Shown: in pieces, positions 45,136 to 53,933 of the stretch
How positions within the stretch are numbered: position 1 is the first letter of the stretch
Layout: each line of letters begins with the position of its first letter
DNA from: Flammeovirgaceae bacterium
GTDB lineage: Bacteria > Bacteroidota > Bacteroidia > Cytophagales > Cyclobacteriaceae
Length of the DNA stretch: 64,000 bases
Direction: 5' to 3'
NCBI GenBank assembly: GCA_016712035.1
Contig: JADJRT010000001.1
Location: 434,001 to 498,000 of the forward strand
Position numbers and translations under genes: made by a program
The notes under the pieces: model-generated
Told to the model about the DNA's origin: nothing
The model's database searches: none
Seen by the model: only the letters and a program-made list of their open reading frames with translations

Positions 45136-45170
45136 CTTTGTGTTAACTTCGTGACCTTGGTGCCTTCGTG
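45136..45170. repeat. CTTNGTG micro-repeat between the tandem M20 genes
   Basis: CTTTGTG (45136), CTTCGTG (45147), CTTGGTG (45156) and CTTCGTG (45164) occur within 35 bases, at steps of 11, 9 and 8, in the 70-bp gap before the second M20 start. The spacing varies, so it is not a simple slippage tandem repeat. Confidence 0.6.
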
Positions 45171-45200
45171 GTTCAATTTACTCTCAACTCAAGCCAAATT

Positions 45201-46508
45201 ATGAAAAACCTTTTCACCTTCATTTTCTCCGTAGCAATCCTCCATTCATTCGCGCAGGTAAATCCTAAACTGCAAACAAAAATTGATCAACAGGCTAGTG
45301 AGCTTGAAGCCAATGTGATTCAATGGCGCAGACACTTTCACGAGTTTCCTGAACTATCAAATCGCGAAGTAAAAACCGGAGCGTATATAGCCGAGCACTT
45401 AAAAAAACTTGGATTGGAAGTACAATATCCCGTGGCCAAAACGGGAGTAGTAGCCCTGCTAAAAGGAGCGAAGCCCGGGCCTGTAATTGCGCTGCGCGCG
45501 GATATTGATGCGTTGCCTGTAACGGAAAGAAATAGTTTACCCTTCGCATCTAAAGTAAAAACTACTTACAACGAACAAGAAACCGGTGTGATGCATGCGT
45601 GTGGCCACGATACGCATACGGCCATCCTGATGGGTGTGGCAGAAATTCTTTCAAAGAATAAAGCAGACCTGAAAGGTACCGTGAAGTTTATTTTTCAACC
45701 GGCAGAAGAAGGAGCTCCGGCCGGTGAAGAAGGCGGAGCCGCGTTGATGGTAAAGGAAGGCGTGCTTGAAAATCCTAAAGTAGATGTGATTTTTGGAATG
45801 CACATTATATCCATTTCTCCGCTGGGAGTTATTACCTACAAACCGGCAGGCATGATGGCTGCGGCCGATTGGTTTTCTATTAAAGTAAAAGGGCGACAAG
45901 CGCATGGTTCGTCCCCGTGGATGAGTATTGATCCAATTGTTGTAAGCGCGCAAATAATAAGTGGCCTTCAAACTATAGTAAGCCGACAAACAGATTTAAC
46001 GAAAGAAGCAGCTGTGATTACAGTAGGAAGAATTCAATCGGGTATTCGCGAAAACATTATTCCTGAGGAGGCTGTGATGGCAGGAACCATCCGAACGTTG
46101 GATGTTGAGATGCAGGATAAAATTCACGAGAAGATAAGATTGACGGCTACTAAAATTGCAGAAAGTGCTGGAGCAACAGCTGAAGTATCTATTGATAAGA
46201 AATTTCCATTAACGTATAACGATCCTGCCCTTACTGAAAAAATGGTACCGAGTTTAGTTCGCGCTGCCGGAAAGGAAAAGGTAATGCAAATCCCCGCCAT
46301 CACCGGCTCAGAAGATTTTTCTGAATACCAAAAGAAAGTGCCGGGCTTGTTCTTCTTCGTAGGCGCTATGCCTCCCAATCAGGATCCCAGCACGGTGCCT
46401 TCGCACCACACCCCCGATTTTATGATTGATGAAAGTGCTTTGCTTACAGGACTGAAGGCGATGCTTAATGTAACATTAGAGTATATGTATTTGCCTGCTA
46501 ATAAATGA
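45201..46508 (+). CDS. M20D-family amidohydrolase/peptidase (second tandem copy)
   Basis: 435 residues from the ATG at 45201 (MKNLFTFIFSVAILHSFAQ, signal peptide); an in-frame start at 45168 would prepend 11 residues to it. It carries WRRHFHEFPELSNRE, HACGHDTHTAILMG, FQPAEEGAPAGEEGGAALMVKEG, KVKGRQAHGSSPWMSIDP and GSEDFSEYQKKVPG. Very similar to the preceding gene over its whole length, so a recent tandem duplication. Together they suggest periplasmic or secreted deacylation of N-acyl amino acids or peptides. Its stop overlaps the DUF2157 gene start by ATGA. Confidence 0.95.
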   Translation: MKNLFTFIFSVAILHSFAQVNPKLQTKIDQQASELEANVIQWRRHFHEFPELSNREVKTGAYIAEHLKKLGLEVQYPVAKTGVVALLKGAKPGPVIALRADIDALPVTERNSLPFASKVKTTYNEQETGVMHACGHDTHTAILMGVAEILSKNKADLKGTVKFIFQPAEEGAPAGEEGGAALMVKEGVLENPKVDVIFGMHIISISPLGVITYKPAGMMAAADWFSIKVKGRQAHGSSPWMSIDPIVVSAQIISGLQTIVSRQTDLTKEAAVITVGRIQSGIRENIIPEEAVMAGTIRTLDVEMQDKIHEKIRLTATKIAESAGATAEVSIDKKFPLTYNDPALTEKMVPSLVRAAGKEKVMQIPAITGSEDFSEYQKKVPGLFFFVGAMPPNQDPSTVPSHHTPDFMIDESALLTGLKAMLNVTLEYMYLPANK

Positions 46509-47467
46509 CCCGAAACACTCCACACGAACTCTTGGAGAAAGGATTGATCACCCAAGATCAATTCGAAAAGATTGAAGTAATTACTTCGGGAAGAGTAGTT
46601 TCAGTTTTTTATGAGTTGCGCACATTACTCTATCTCGGGGTGATGCTTTTTACAACGGGTGCGGGCCTACTCATCTACCAAAACATTGGCGAGCTAGGTC
46701 ATTTGATTAGCATCATTTTACTATCAATTACCATGATCGTTTGCTTCTGGTATGTTATTAAGTACGGTATCGATTATTCTAACGAGAACGTAACATCGCC
46801 AACACCTTACTTCGACTATGTTCTATTGGCCGGAACACTGCTATTTGTATCCATACAAGGCTACCTACAATTTCAATACAGTACGTTTGATGAGCACCTG
46901 GGTTGGAGCACATTAATTACGGCTGCATTCTTTTTCTATCTCGCCTATCGATATGATCATCTGGGCATTCTTTCTCTGGCCATTACCGCGCTGGCGTCTT
47001 TCTGGAGCATTTGTGTTTCGCCACAAAAATGGTATAGCAACGATTTCTTTTCCGATTCAAATCTACACATCACCGCTATTGTATTTTCCATAATAGTGGG
47101 TGGGGTTACTTTTTTTCTGGAAAGGAAAGAAATCAAAAAGCATTTTGCTTTTACGTATTATAATTTTTGCATGCTCATATTTTTTGTTGGTTCGGTGGCA
47201 GGTCTCTTTATTGATGAGCCTGTGTATCTGATTTATGCCGCACTCATTTTTGCGGGCTGCTACTTTGCGTGGTACCAGGCGAGTTTGAGAAAATCATTTT
47301 TGTTTTTGCTATATGCTTTTGTTGCGGGCTATGTTGCTACCACCTACTTATTGGCTGAAACTCTTTTTGAGTTCGAGCCCAGCCTTTGGTTTTTATATTC
47401 GATTGCCTCGTGTGGCGGATTCATTTACTTCATCATAAAGTCAAAAAATTTACTTAAGAAAAGATGA
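46505..47467 (+). CDS. DUF2157-like multi-pass membrane protein
   Basis: 320 residues. A short cytoplasmic N-terminus with a helix (PHELLEKGLITQDQFEKIEVI) followed by about nine membrane helices, beginning LRTLLYLGVMLFTTGAGLLIYQNIGELGHLI. That start (short leader, then YLGxxLLxxGxGLLI) is the DUF2157 layout. Function unknown. It overlaps the preceding amidohydrolase and the following membrane gene by four bases each, so all are in one operon. No charged active-site motif stands out within the helices. Confidence 0.82.
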   Translation: MTRNTPHELLEKGLITQDQFEKIEVITSGRVVSVFYELRTLLYLGVMLFTTGAGLLIYQNIGELGHLISIILLSITMIVCFWYVIKYGIDYSNENVTSPTPYFDYVLLAGTLLFVSIQGYLQFQYSTFDEHLGWSTLITAAFFFYLAYRYDHLGILSLAITALASFWSICVSPQKWYSNDFFSDSNLHITAIVFSIIVGGVTFFLERKEIKKHFAFTYYNFCMLIFFVGSVAGLFIDEPVYLIYAALIFAGCYFAWYQASLRKSFLFLLYAFVAGYVATTYLLAETLFEFEPSLWFLYSIASCGGFIYFIIKSKNLLKKR

Positions 47468-48630
47468 AGAGTGCCTATAATCTGCTGTGGGTTTATAACC
47501 TGGCCGTAATAAAAGAAGCAAAGCGTTGGGCTAAACATAGTTTTATTACTGAGGATCAACGGTCATTCATTGACGAAGCGTATAAAGTTCCGTTCTATCA
47601 TCCGAATATAATTATTCGACTATTGCTTTTTGTTGCAGCACTGGTAGCCATCTCGGGGGTAACGGGTCTCTTGACGCTGATGGTTCTTCAGGTCGGTCAA
47701 ACCGGAATCGCAATACTATGTATTCTGTATGGCATTGCTTCTTTGGTCGCTCTTGAAAAAATTTTCATTGTAAAAAATCATTATAAGTCGGGGGTAACCG
47801 AAGCAATTCTATACCACTCCTGCGGATTTATTATTGGCGGAGTCGCAGGATTAGTTGATTTTGATAATACGCAGTTGATTCTGCTGGCATGTCTGCTGGT
47901 TTTTACCTTTGCAGCCATCCGGTATCTTGACCTAATCACGACCGCTTTAGCGACAGCTTCTCTTGCGGCTATTGTGTTTTACAATTGCTTTGAAGCCGGT
48001 GGAATTTTCAAGCAGGTTATCCCCTTTGTGTTTATCTTAATCTTTACAGCCATTTACTTTATAACAAAAAGACTTCAGCAGCGAATGGAATTAAATGTAT
48101 GGCACTACAACTTGTTAATTGTTGAAACGATTTGCTTGTTGTTAGTTTACCTAAGCGGCAATTACCTCGTAGTGCGCGAACTGAGTGTAAACCTGATGGA
48201 CTTATCGTTGGAAGAAGGAGCCGATATTCCCTTTGCTTATCTGTTTTACTTTTTTACGATCATCATTCCCCTAAGCTTTTTATATTTTGGGGTTAACCGG
48301 AGAGACATCGTTTTGCTACGCGTGAGTCTGCTTGTTTTGGCCTTTTCTGTTTTTACGTTTAAATACTACTATAGTTTGGGGCACACAGAAATTACACTTA
48401 CTGTATCAGGAATCATTTTGGTGGGGATAGCCATTCTGCTCATGCGTTATCTTAAAGTTATTCGCGCAGGATTCACCTGCGAAAATCTAATGGCCTCGAA
48501 ATGGGGTGCTATGAATGTGGAGGCGCTGTTAATTTCCCAAACCATGGGTGGTAATCAACCGGGTAATATTAATACGGATACTGGAGGAGGTGGCGATTCG
48601 GGTGGTGGTGGTGCCAGTACTTCCTTTTAG
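47464..48630 (+). CDS. Multi-pass membrane protein with Gly-rich C-terminus (partner of DUF2157 protein)
   Basis: 388 residues. N-terminal cytoplasmic helix (NLLWVYNLAVIKEAKRWAKHSFITEDQRSFIDEAYK), about ten membrane helices, then a short soluble tail ending in GGGGDSGGGGASTSF. Gly/Ser-rich tails of this kind are common in Bacteroidota membrane proteins such as TPM-domain proteins. No named family is recognised. ATGA overlap with the DUF2157 gene suggests a two-subunit membrane complex (inference). Confidence 0.8.
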   Translation: MKSAYNLLWVYNLAVIKEAKRWAKHSFITEDQRSFIDEAYKVPFYHPNIIIRLLLFVAALVAISGVTGLLTLMVLQVGQTGIAILCILYGIASLVALEKIFIVKNHYKSGVTEAILYHSCGFIIGGVAGLVDFDNTQLILLACLLVFTFAAIRYLDLITTALATASLAAIVFYNCFEAGGIFKQVIPFVFILIFTAIYFITKRLQQRMELNVWHYNLLIVETICLLLVYLSGNYLVVRELSVNLMDLSLEEGADIPFAYLFYFFTIIIPLSFLYFGVNRRDIVLLRVSLLVLAFSVFTFKYYYSLGHTEITLTVSGIILVGIAILLMRYLKVIRAGFTCENLMASKWGAMNVEALLISQTMGGNQPGNINTDTGGGGDSGGGGASTSF

Positions 48631-48655
48631 ATTAACCGGGAGAATAAATTTTTAC

Positions 48656-49027
48656 TTACTCAGAAACCGAAGATATTTCCTCTAGACAAGTGATCCTCAC
48701 AATTTTTCCAACCATACAAATGCTGGCGGCATCTGGAATCTCCTCGTAAGCAATTTTAACCTTCTTACCATCAACAAACTCGAAATTGTAAAGCGGATTT
48801 TCTGTTATTTCTTTAGCAAGGGGCGGAGTACCACACCAGCCTAACATTTGAGGCTCAAGTCTGCTACCATCGACCAGTTCAAACACATAGCCGCAACCAT
48901 CCAAACCTGTAAGATCTCTAACCGTTGCGGTTACCGATTGATCGCAAGTCATCACAAACGCCTCTTCCTCACATCCCGATAGAACTAAAGCACCGCTAAT
49001 CAGTAAAGTAATAAATGAGGCTTTCAT
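48656..49027 (-). CDS. Small lipoprotein of unknown function
   Basis: 123 residues from the ATG at 49027: MKASFITLLISGALVLSGC is a lipoprotein signal with lipobox LSGC. Two in-frame upstream ATGs (49084, 49048) would bury the signal and are rejected. The mature part is short and beta-rich, with six Cys after the lipid-bearing one (MTCDQS, DGCGYVF, GWCGTPP, SICMVG, ITCLEE) that could form disulfides. The string DLTGLDGCGYVFELVDGSRLEP resembles small Bacteroidota lipoproteins of unknown role. Stands alone, converging on the membrane-protein operon. Confidence 0.75.
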   Translation of the reverse strand: MKASFITLLISGALVLSGCEEEAFVMTCDQSVTATVRDLTGLDGCGYVFELVDGSRLEPQMLGWCGTPPLAKEITENPLYNFEFVDGKKVKIAYEEIPDAASICMVGKIVRITCLEEISSVSE

Positions 49028-49188
49028 ATCTGAAATAAAGGTATGCATTTTAGACGCAAAATTCTGTGCAAAGGTTGGCTTCAAACCAGAAAATTACCGC
49101 TTGCGTGGTTTGAAAAATGTCCATCCCAAACTAGTTTGATATACGAGGTGCTTTCGCTAATCTCAAATGTTAATAAACCTTAACCTGT

Positions 49189-52100
49189 ATGAAATCTTAT
49201 TTCAGAATTTTATCTACACTAAGTATTGTGTTGTTCTGCTTGCCTCTCTCAGCTCAAACAACAACACCCGACAAAACATTAAAAAATATGAAGTGGCGGC
49301 CAATTGGTCCAGCCAACATGGGTGGCCGTGTAACGGATATTGAAGGCATACCGGGTGATCCCACTACCTTTTATGTTGGCGGTGCCGATGGCGGTGTTTT
49401 TAAAACAACCAATGGTGGCGTAACCATGACCCCCATGTTCACCGATCAAAAAGCATATTCTATTGGTGATATTGCTATTGCACCAAGCGATTCTGAAGTA
49501 ATTTACTTAGGGACAGGCGAAGGCGATCCACGCAACAGCGTAGGCTATGGCTATGGTGTGTATCGGTCAAACGATGGTGGAAAGACCTGGAATCATTTGG
49601 GTTTGGAAAAAACGGATCGCATTAAGCGGATTGTTGTTGACCCAAGAAATCCGGATGCCGCTTGTGTTTGCGCTATGGGTCGTGAGTGGGGACCGAATAC
49701 AGATCGTGGAGTTTTTCGTACAGAAGATGGAGGAAAGACGTGCACTAAAGTTTTATATATCGATGAAAAAACCGGGTGCTCAGATATTACAATTGAATGG
49801 AATAACCCCCGCGTGATGTATGCAGGCATGTGGACGTTTAGTCGCAAGCCTTGGCGCTTTGATGACAGTGGAGAAAAAACCGCTTTGTATAGAACGATGG
49901 ATGGCGGAAAAACCTGGAGTAAAATTTCTCATAAAAACGGGTTGCCCGATAAACCAATGGCACGTATTGGCGTATCAATCGCGCAAAGCCAGCCGAATAC
50001 AGTTTATTTAATTACTGAATTTAAAGATGGAGGAACACTGTTTCGATCAGATGATCGTGGCGATAGTTGGCGCATGGTTAATGACGATCGTGATTTGAAC
50101 TTCCGGCCGTTTTATTATAGTGATGTAAAAGTAGATCCTTCGAATCCGGAAGTGCTTTATACGCTCTCTGGTGGCATGAGTAAATCAACGGATGGCGGTC
50201 GCACTTTTAAAGGCGTTGCCGATGGGCAGCATGGCGACAATCAGGCGTTGTGGATCGATCCAAAAAATTCAAATCATGTTTTGAGTGGCGATGATGGTGG
50301 TTTCCGGGTTTCGTATGATGGTTTCAAAACTTTTCAAACAATCAACAATGTTGAGCTTTCGCAATTCTATCAACTCTTTCTCGATAATCGCGATCCCTAT
50401 TTTGTCTATGGCGGATTGCAAGACAACGGCACCTGGACAGGCCCCAGTAATTCGCTGCACCGCGTAGGAATTTTAAAACGCGATTGGAAACAGATTGCCT
50501 ATGGCGATGGCTATTATGCTGTGCCCATTCCGGGCCAGGAGAATGAAGTTTACGCAAACTTACAAGGAGGCGTAATTTATCATGTTGATACCAACACAGG
50601 CAATGTGCGCACCATCCATCCGTATCCAAAAATTATTGGTTCGGCAGGTGATGCGATTGAAAATCATAAGTACAGATTTAATTGGGATTCGCCTATTCAC
50701 ATTTCTCCGCATGACGCGAATACAGTTTACACCGGAGTCAATGTTATTTTCAGAAGCCGCGATAAAGGTTACAATTGGGAGCAAATCAGTGGCGACCTGA
50801 CAACGAACGATAAATCAAAACAAAAAACTTCGGGCGGTGAAATCTATCAAGACAATACGGCTGCTGAATTTCATTGCACCATTTTAACAATTGCAGAATC
50901 GCCCGTGCAAAAAGATGTGATCTGGGCGGGAACTGACGATGGCAATGTGCAACTTACGCGCGATGGTGGAAAAACCTGGACAAACCTGAAGAGTTCTATC
51001 ACGGGCTTACCAGCCTTTGCATGGGTTTCAAAAATTCATGCCAGTGAGCACGATGCCGGTACTGCGTTTGTATCTGTGGATCAACATCGCATGGATGATT
51101 ACAAGGCGTATGCATTTATGACTACCGATTTTGGTAAAACCTGGACGAAGATAAGTAACGGATTGCCTGAAGATTGGTGTTATGTAGTACGGCAAGATCC
51201 GCACAACGCAAATTTACTTTTTGCCGGAATGGAACATGGCATTTTTGCTTCGTGGGATAAAGGTAAAACCTGGTCGAAGATAAATAATAACATGCCTCCC
51301 GTTTCTGTGCGTGACTTGCGAGTGCATAAGCGTGATCATGATTTAGTAGCCGCCACACACGGGCGAGGCCTTTGGGTGTTAGATGATATTCAACCGCTAG
51401 AAGAATATAATTCTATCGCAGGGAAAGAAGTGGCGGTATTCACTCCGCGCACTGCAACCCTTTGGAATTATTACGGATTGATAGAAGAGCAAGGCGATGC
51501 CGCGTACAAAGCAAAGAACCCGGACTTTGGCGCGTATCTTAATTTATATCTAAAGAATGATCCGAAAGAAGCTATCACGGTAACTATTACGGATGCAAAA
51601 GGAAATACAGTTCGTAACTTAAAGGATACGGTTTCAAAAGCCGGAGTGAATAGAATCATTTGGGATTTGAGATATACGGAAGAAGAAAAGTTAAATAATC
51701 CGGTGAAAAGCGGTTGGGGTGGTTCACCACTTCGGGTCTTGGTACCGCCCGGTGTTTATACGGCCATAATAAAGGCCAATGGTCAAACAGTAGAAACGAA
51801 AATTACGGTTCGGGGTGATCCACGGATAAAAATGAGCGAGCAGGATTTTAAATTGAAAACTGAAACAACACTTGCTTTGCGCGATCAATTATCGCAAACG
51901 CATAGATTGATTAATCGCACGGATGAAACAATCAAACAGTTAACAGAATTAAAGCAACGAATACAGGCAGCCGGCAGCGATGCGGGTGTGGATAAATCTA
52001 CGCAAGAACAAATTGACGTGGCTATTAAAAAACTAAAAGAGTATGAAGATGAAATTTTGCGCAGACCTCCGCCTAATATGGGCTATCGTCAACGTCCGCG

Positions 52101-52314
52101 TTTAAAGGAAGAGATTTCAGATCTGGCGGATGCCGTAGATGGTGCTACTGCGCGACCAACACAACCACAGATGAACCGGTTGGGAGAGTTAAATCAGGAG
52201 ACAGAAACAGCAACAAAGCAATTGAATCAAATCATTGAAGAGAACATAATTCCGATCAATGAAAAAGTGAAAAACCTACCACAGGTAATAACTGATAAGA
52301 GTAAAAAATTATGA
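49189..52314 (+). CDS. VPS10/sortilin-like BNR-repeat secreted protein
   Basis: 1041 residues, intact. Signal peptide near residues 1-23 (ILSTLSIVLFCLPLSAQ). Ten-bladed VPS10-like propeller with Asp-box repeats (SNDGGKTW, TEDGGKTC, TMDGGKTW, STDGGRTF, TRDGGKTW, TTDFGKTW, SWDKGKTW). After it come a beta domain (KNDPKEAITVTITDAKGNTVRNL; NRIIWDLRYTEEE) and a C-terminal helical region, predicted coiled coil (about 880-1041). Usually annotated as glycosyl hydrolase or photosystem-assembly-like BNR protein; no catalytic pair can be identified. Paralogue of 38571-41851, and the pair brackets the tandem M20 genes. Confidence 0.92.
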   Translation: MKSYFRILSTLSIVLFCLPLSAQTTTPDKTLKNMKWRPIGPANMGGRVTDIEGIPGDPTTFYVGGADGGVFKTTNGGVTMTPMFTDQKAYSIGDIAIAPSDSEVIYLGTGEGDPRNSVGYGYGVYRSNDGGKTWNHLGLEKTDRIKRIVVDPRNPDAACVCAMGREWGPNTDRGVFRTEDGGKTCTKVLYIDEKTGCSDITIEWNNPRVMYAGMWTFSRKPWRFDDSGEKTALYRTMDGGKTWSKISHKNGLPDKPMARIGVSIAQSQPNTVYLITEFKDGGTLFRSDDRGDSWRMVNDDRDLNFRPFYYSDVKVDPSNPEVLYTLSGGMSKSTDGGRTFKGVADGQHGDNQALWIDPKNSNHVLSGDDGGFRVSYDGFKTFQTINNVELSQFYQLFLDNRDPYFVYGGLQDNGTWTGPSNSLHRVGILKRDWKQIAYGDGYYAVPIPGQENEVYANLQGGVIYHVDTNTGNVRTIHPYPKIIGSAGDAIENHKYRFNWDSPIHISPHDANTVYTGVNVIFRSRDKGYNWEQISGDLTTNDKSKQKTSGGEIYQDNTAAEFHCTILTIAESPVQKDVIWAGTDDGNVQLTRDGGKTWTNLKSSITGLPAFAWVSKIHASEHDAGTAFVSVDQHRMDDYKAYAFMTTDFGKTWTKISNGLPEDWCYVVRQDPHNANLLFAGMEHGIFASWDKGKTWSKINNNMPPVSVRDLRVHKRDHDLVAATHGRGLWVLDDIQPLEEYNSIAGKEVAVFTPRTATLWNYYGLIEEQGDAAYKAKNPDFGAYLNLYLKNDPKEAITVTITDAKGNTVRNLKDTVSKAGVNRIIWDLRYTEEEKLNNPVKSGWGGSPLRVLVPPGVYTAIIKANGQTVETKITVRGDPRIKMSEQDFKLKTETTLALRDQLSQTHRLINRTDETIKQLTELKQRIQAAGSDAGVDKSTQEQIDVAIKKLKEYEDEILRRPPPNMGYRQRPRLKEEISDLADAVDGATARPTQPQMNRLGELNQETETATKQLNQIIEENIIPINEKVKNLPQVITDKSKKL

Positions 52315-52385
52315 GTTGATAGATTGGCATTAAACTGTGTGATTTCTTTTCGAACTTAGTGTTAAATTATTTTAAAATAGATTAA

Positions 52386-53834
52386 ATGAAAAAACTCTTT
52401 ACCCTCATCCTAATCTGCACAAGCCTTGCCGCGATAAGTCAAAAAAAGAAACCGGTAACGAATGCTAACAAGACAATGGTTATTCAGTCTGTTGATAAAC
52501 ATCAACAAGAGTTAATTACCATAAGTGATAAAGTTTGGGCGTATGCCGAAACCGCTTTGCGTGAAACCAAATCGGCAAAAGAATTGGCCGACTATGCCGA
52601 AGCGCAAGGCTTTGTTGTTAAGCGTGCATTGGCGGGTATGCCGACTGCGTTTACCGCAGAGTACGGTTCGGGTAAACCGATTATTGGAATTATGGGTGAG
52701 TTCGATGCCCTTCCGGGGATTTCACAAAAAGCACAACCAACCAAGGAAGCACTCAGTCCCGGTGCAGGTGGGCATGGATGTGGCCACAATTTATTTGGTG
52801 CGGGAAGTTTAGGTGCAGCAGTTGCAATTAAGGAGTTGATTCAACAAGGTAAGCTGAAAGGCACCATCCGATTTTATGGCACTCCGGCTGAAGAGGCGGT
52901 GGGTGGAAAAATTTATATGGCGCGAGAAGGTCTCTTTGCTGATCTTGATGTTTGTCTTGACTGGCATCCGGATGTTGAGATTGCAGCTAGTACACAAAGC
53001 TCGCAAGCAATTATTGATTTCATTGTTGAGTTTAAAGGCAAGGCTGCGCATGCAGCTGCCGACCCTTGGAACGGCAGAAGTGCGGTGGATGGGCTCGAAG
53101 CTTTTACAGATGGAGTAAACATGTTGCGCGAACATGTGCGTCCTAGTGTGCGCATGCACTATGCCATTATGAATGGTGGCGATGTGCCCAATGTAGTACC
53201 GGAATATGCAAAAGTGTGGATGTGGGTGCGCGATAGTAAACGCACGGGAGTGGCCGAAGTATTTGAGCGCGTGAAAGAAATTGCACAAGGTGCGGGCATG
53301 ATTGCAGGAGTGGAAGCTAAGGTAACGGTACAAACAGGCGATTATGAATTACTGGTGAATCGGACCGGAGCCGCTGCGCTGCAAAAGAATCTTGAATTTT
53401 TAGGTCCTATCACATACACCCCGGAGGAGATTGCCTTTGCAAAGAAAATTCAGGAAGTGCAGGGCGGTGAGCAAACGGGTCTTGATGGAACGATTCATCC
53501 GCTCAAAGAAACGCAGGAACATCCTGTAGGCGGCTCTACGGATGTAGGTGACATTAGTTGGATTGTACCCGAAATAACTTTATTGGCCACTACAGCACCA
53601 GCTAATACCGCCTGGCATGGCTGGAGTGTTGTTGCTTGTGGAGGAATGTCTATTGGTCATAAGGGGATGGTGCTTGCCGCAAAATCATTGGCCATGACTA
53701 TGGTAGATCTTTTTGAAAATGAGCAACTGCGAAAGGACGTGCGCGCAGAGTTTGATCAGCGCAAAGGCGGTCATGTGTACAAGGCATACATTCCGGATGG
53801 ACCCGCTCCCGTGCCAACGGATATGAAAAAGTAA
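52386..53834 (+). CDS. M20-family amidohydrolase, AbgB-like
   Basis: 482 residues. Signal peptide MKKLFTLILICTSLAAIS. Motifs: GEFDALPGISQ, GGHGCGHNLFGAGSLGAAVA (metal site), FYGTPAEEAVGGKIYMARE, FKGKAAHAAADPWNGRSAVDG (dimerisation domain) and, at the end, GGSTDVGDISWIVPE. These mark the p-aminobenzoyl-glutamate hydrolase subunit B group, which cleaves N-acyl-glutamate-type amides; here it is exported. It belongs to a different subgroup from the two tandem M20D copies. Between a VPS10-like gene and an S9 peptidase in one direction. Confidence 0.92.
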   Translation: MKKLFTLILICTSLAAISQKKKPVTNANKTMVIQSVDKHQQELITISDKVWAYAETALRETKSAKELADYAEAQGFVVKRALAGMPTAFTAEYGSGKPIIGIMGEFDALPGISQKAQPTKEALSPGAGGHGCGHNLFGAGSLGAAVAIKELIQQGKLKGTIRFYGTPAEEAVGGKIYMAREGLFADLDVCLDWHPDVEIAASTQSSQAIIDFIVEFKGKAAHAAADPWNGRSAVDGLEAFTDGVNMLREHVRPSVRMHYAIMNGGDVPNVVPEYAKVWMWVRDSKRTGVAEVFERVKEIAQGAGMIAGVEAKVTVQTGDYELLVNRTGAAALQKNLEFLGPITYTPEEIAFAKKIQEVQGGEQTGLDGTIHPLKETQEHPVGGSTDVGDISWIVPEITLLATTAPANTAWHGWSVVACGGMSIGHKGMVLAAKSLAMTMVDLFENEQLRKDVRAEFDQRKGGHVYKAYIPDGPAPVPTDMKK

Positions 53835-53933
53835 GTGCCTTAATAGAGCCTATCCATTTATACATCCATTCCTGTAAAAGGAATTTAAATTACCCTTCAA
53901 TTTGGCTTCATTAAGAGTCCAAACCTCTCTCGT

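Noticed and set aside
45651..45989. 112-residue minus-strand ORF in the second M20 gene
   Set aside because: Opposite conserved M20 motifs; unlikely composition.
52809..53333. 174-residue minus-strand ORF in the AbgB-like gene
   Set aside because: Rich in His/Cys/Ser, no fold-like pattern, opposite a complete M20 gene.
53868..53884. ATTCCT/AGGAAT hairpin after the AbgB-like gene
   Set aside because: Only six pairs with no proper T run; too weak to call a terminator.
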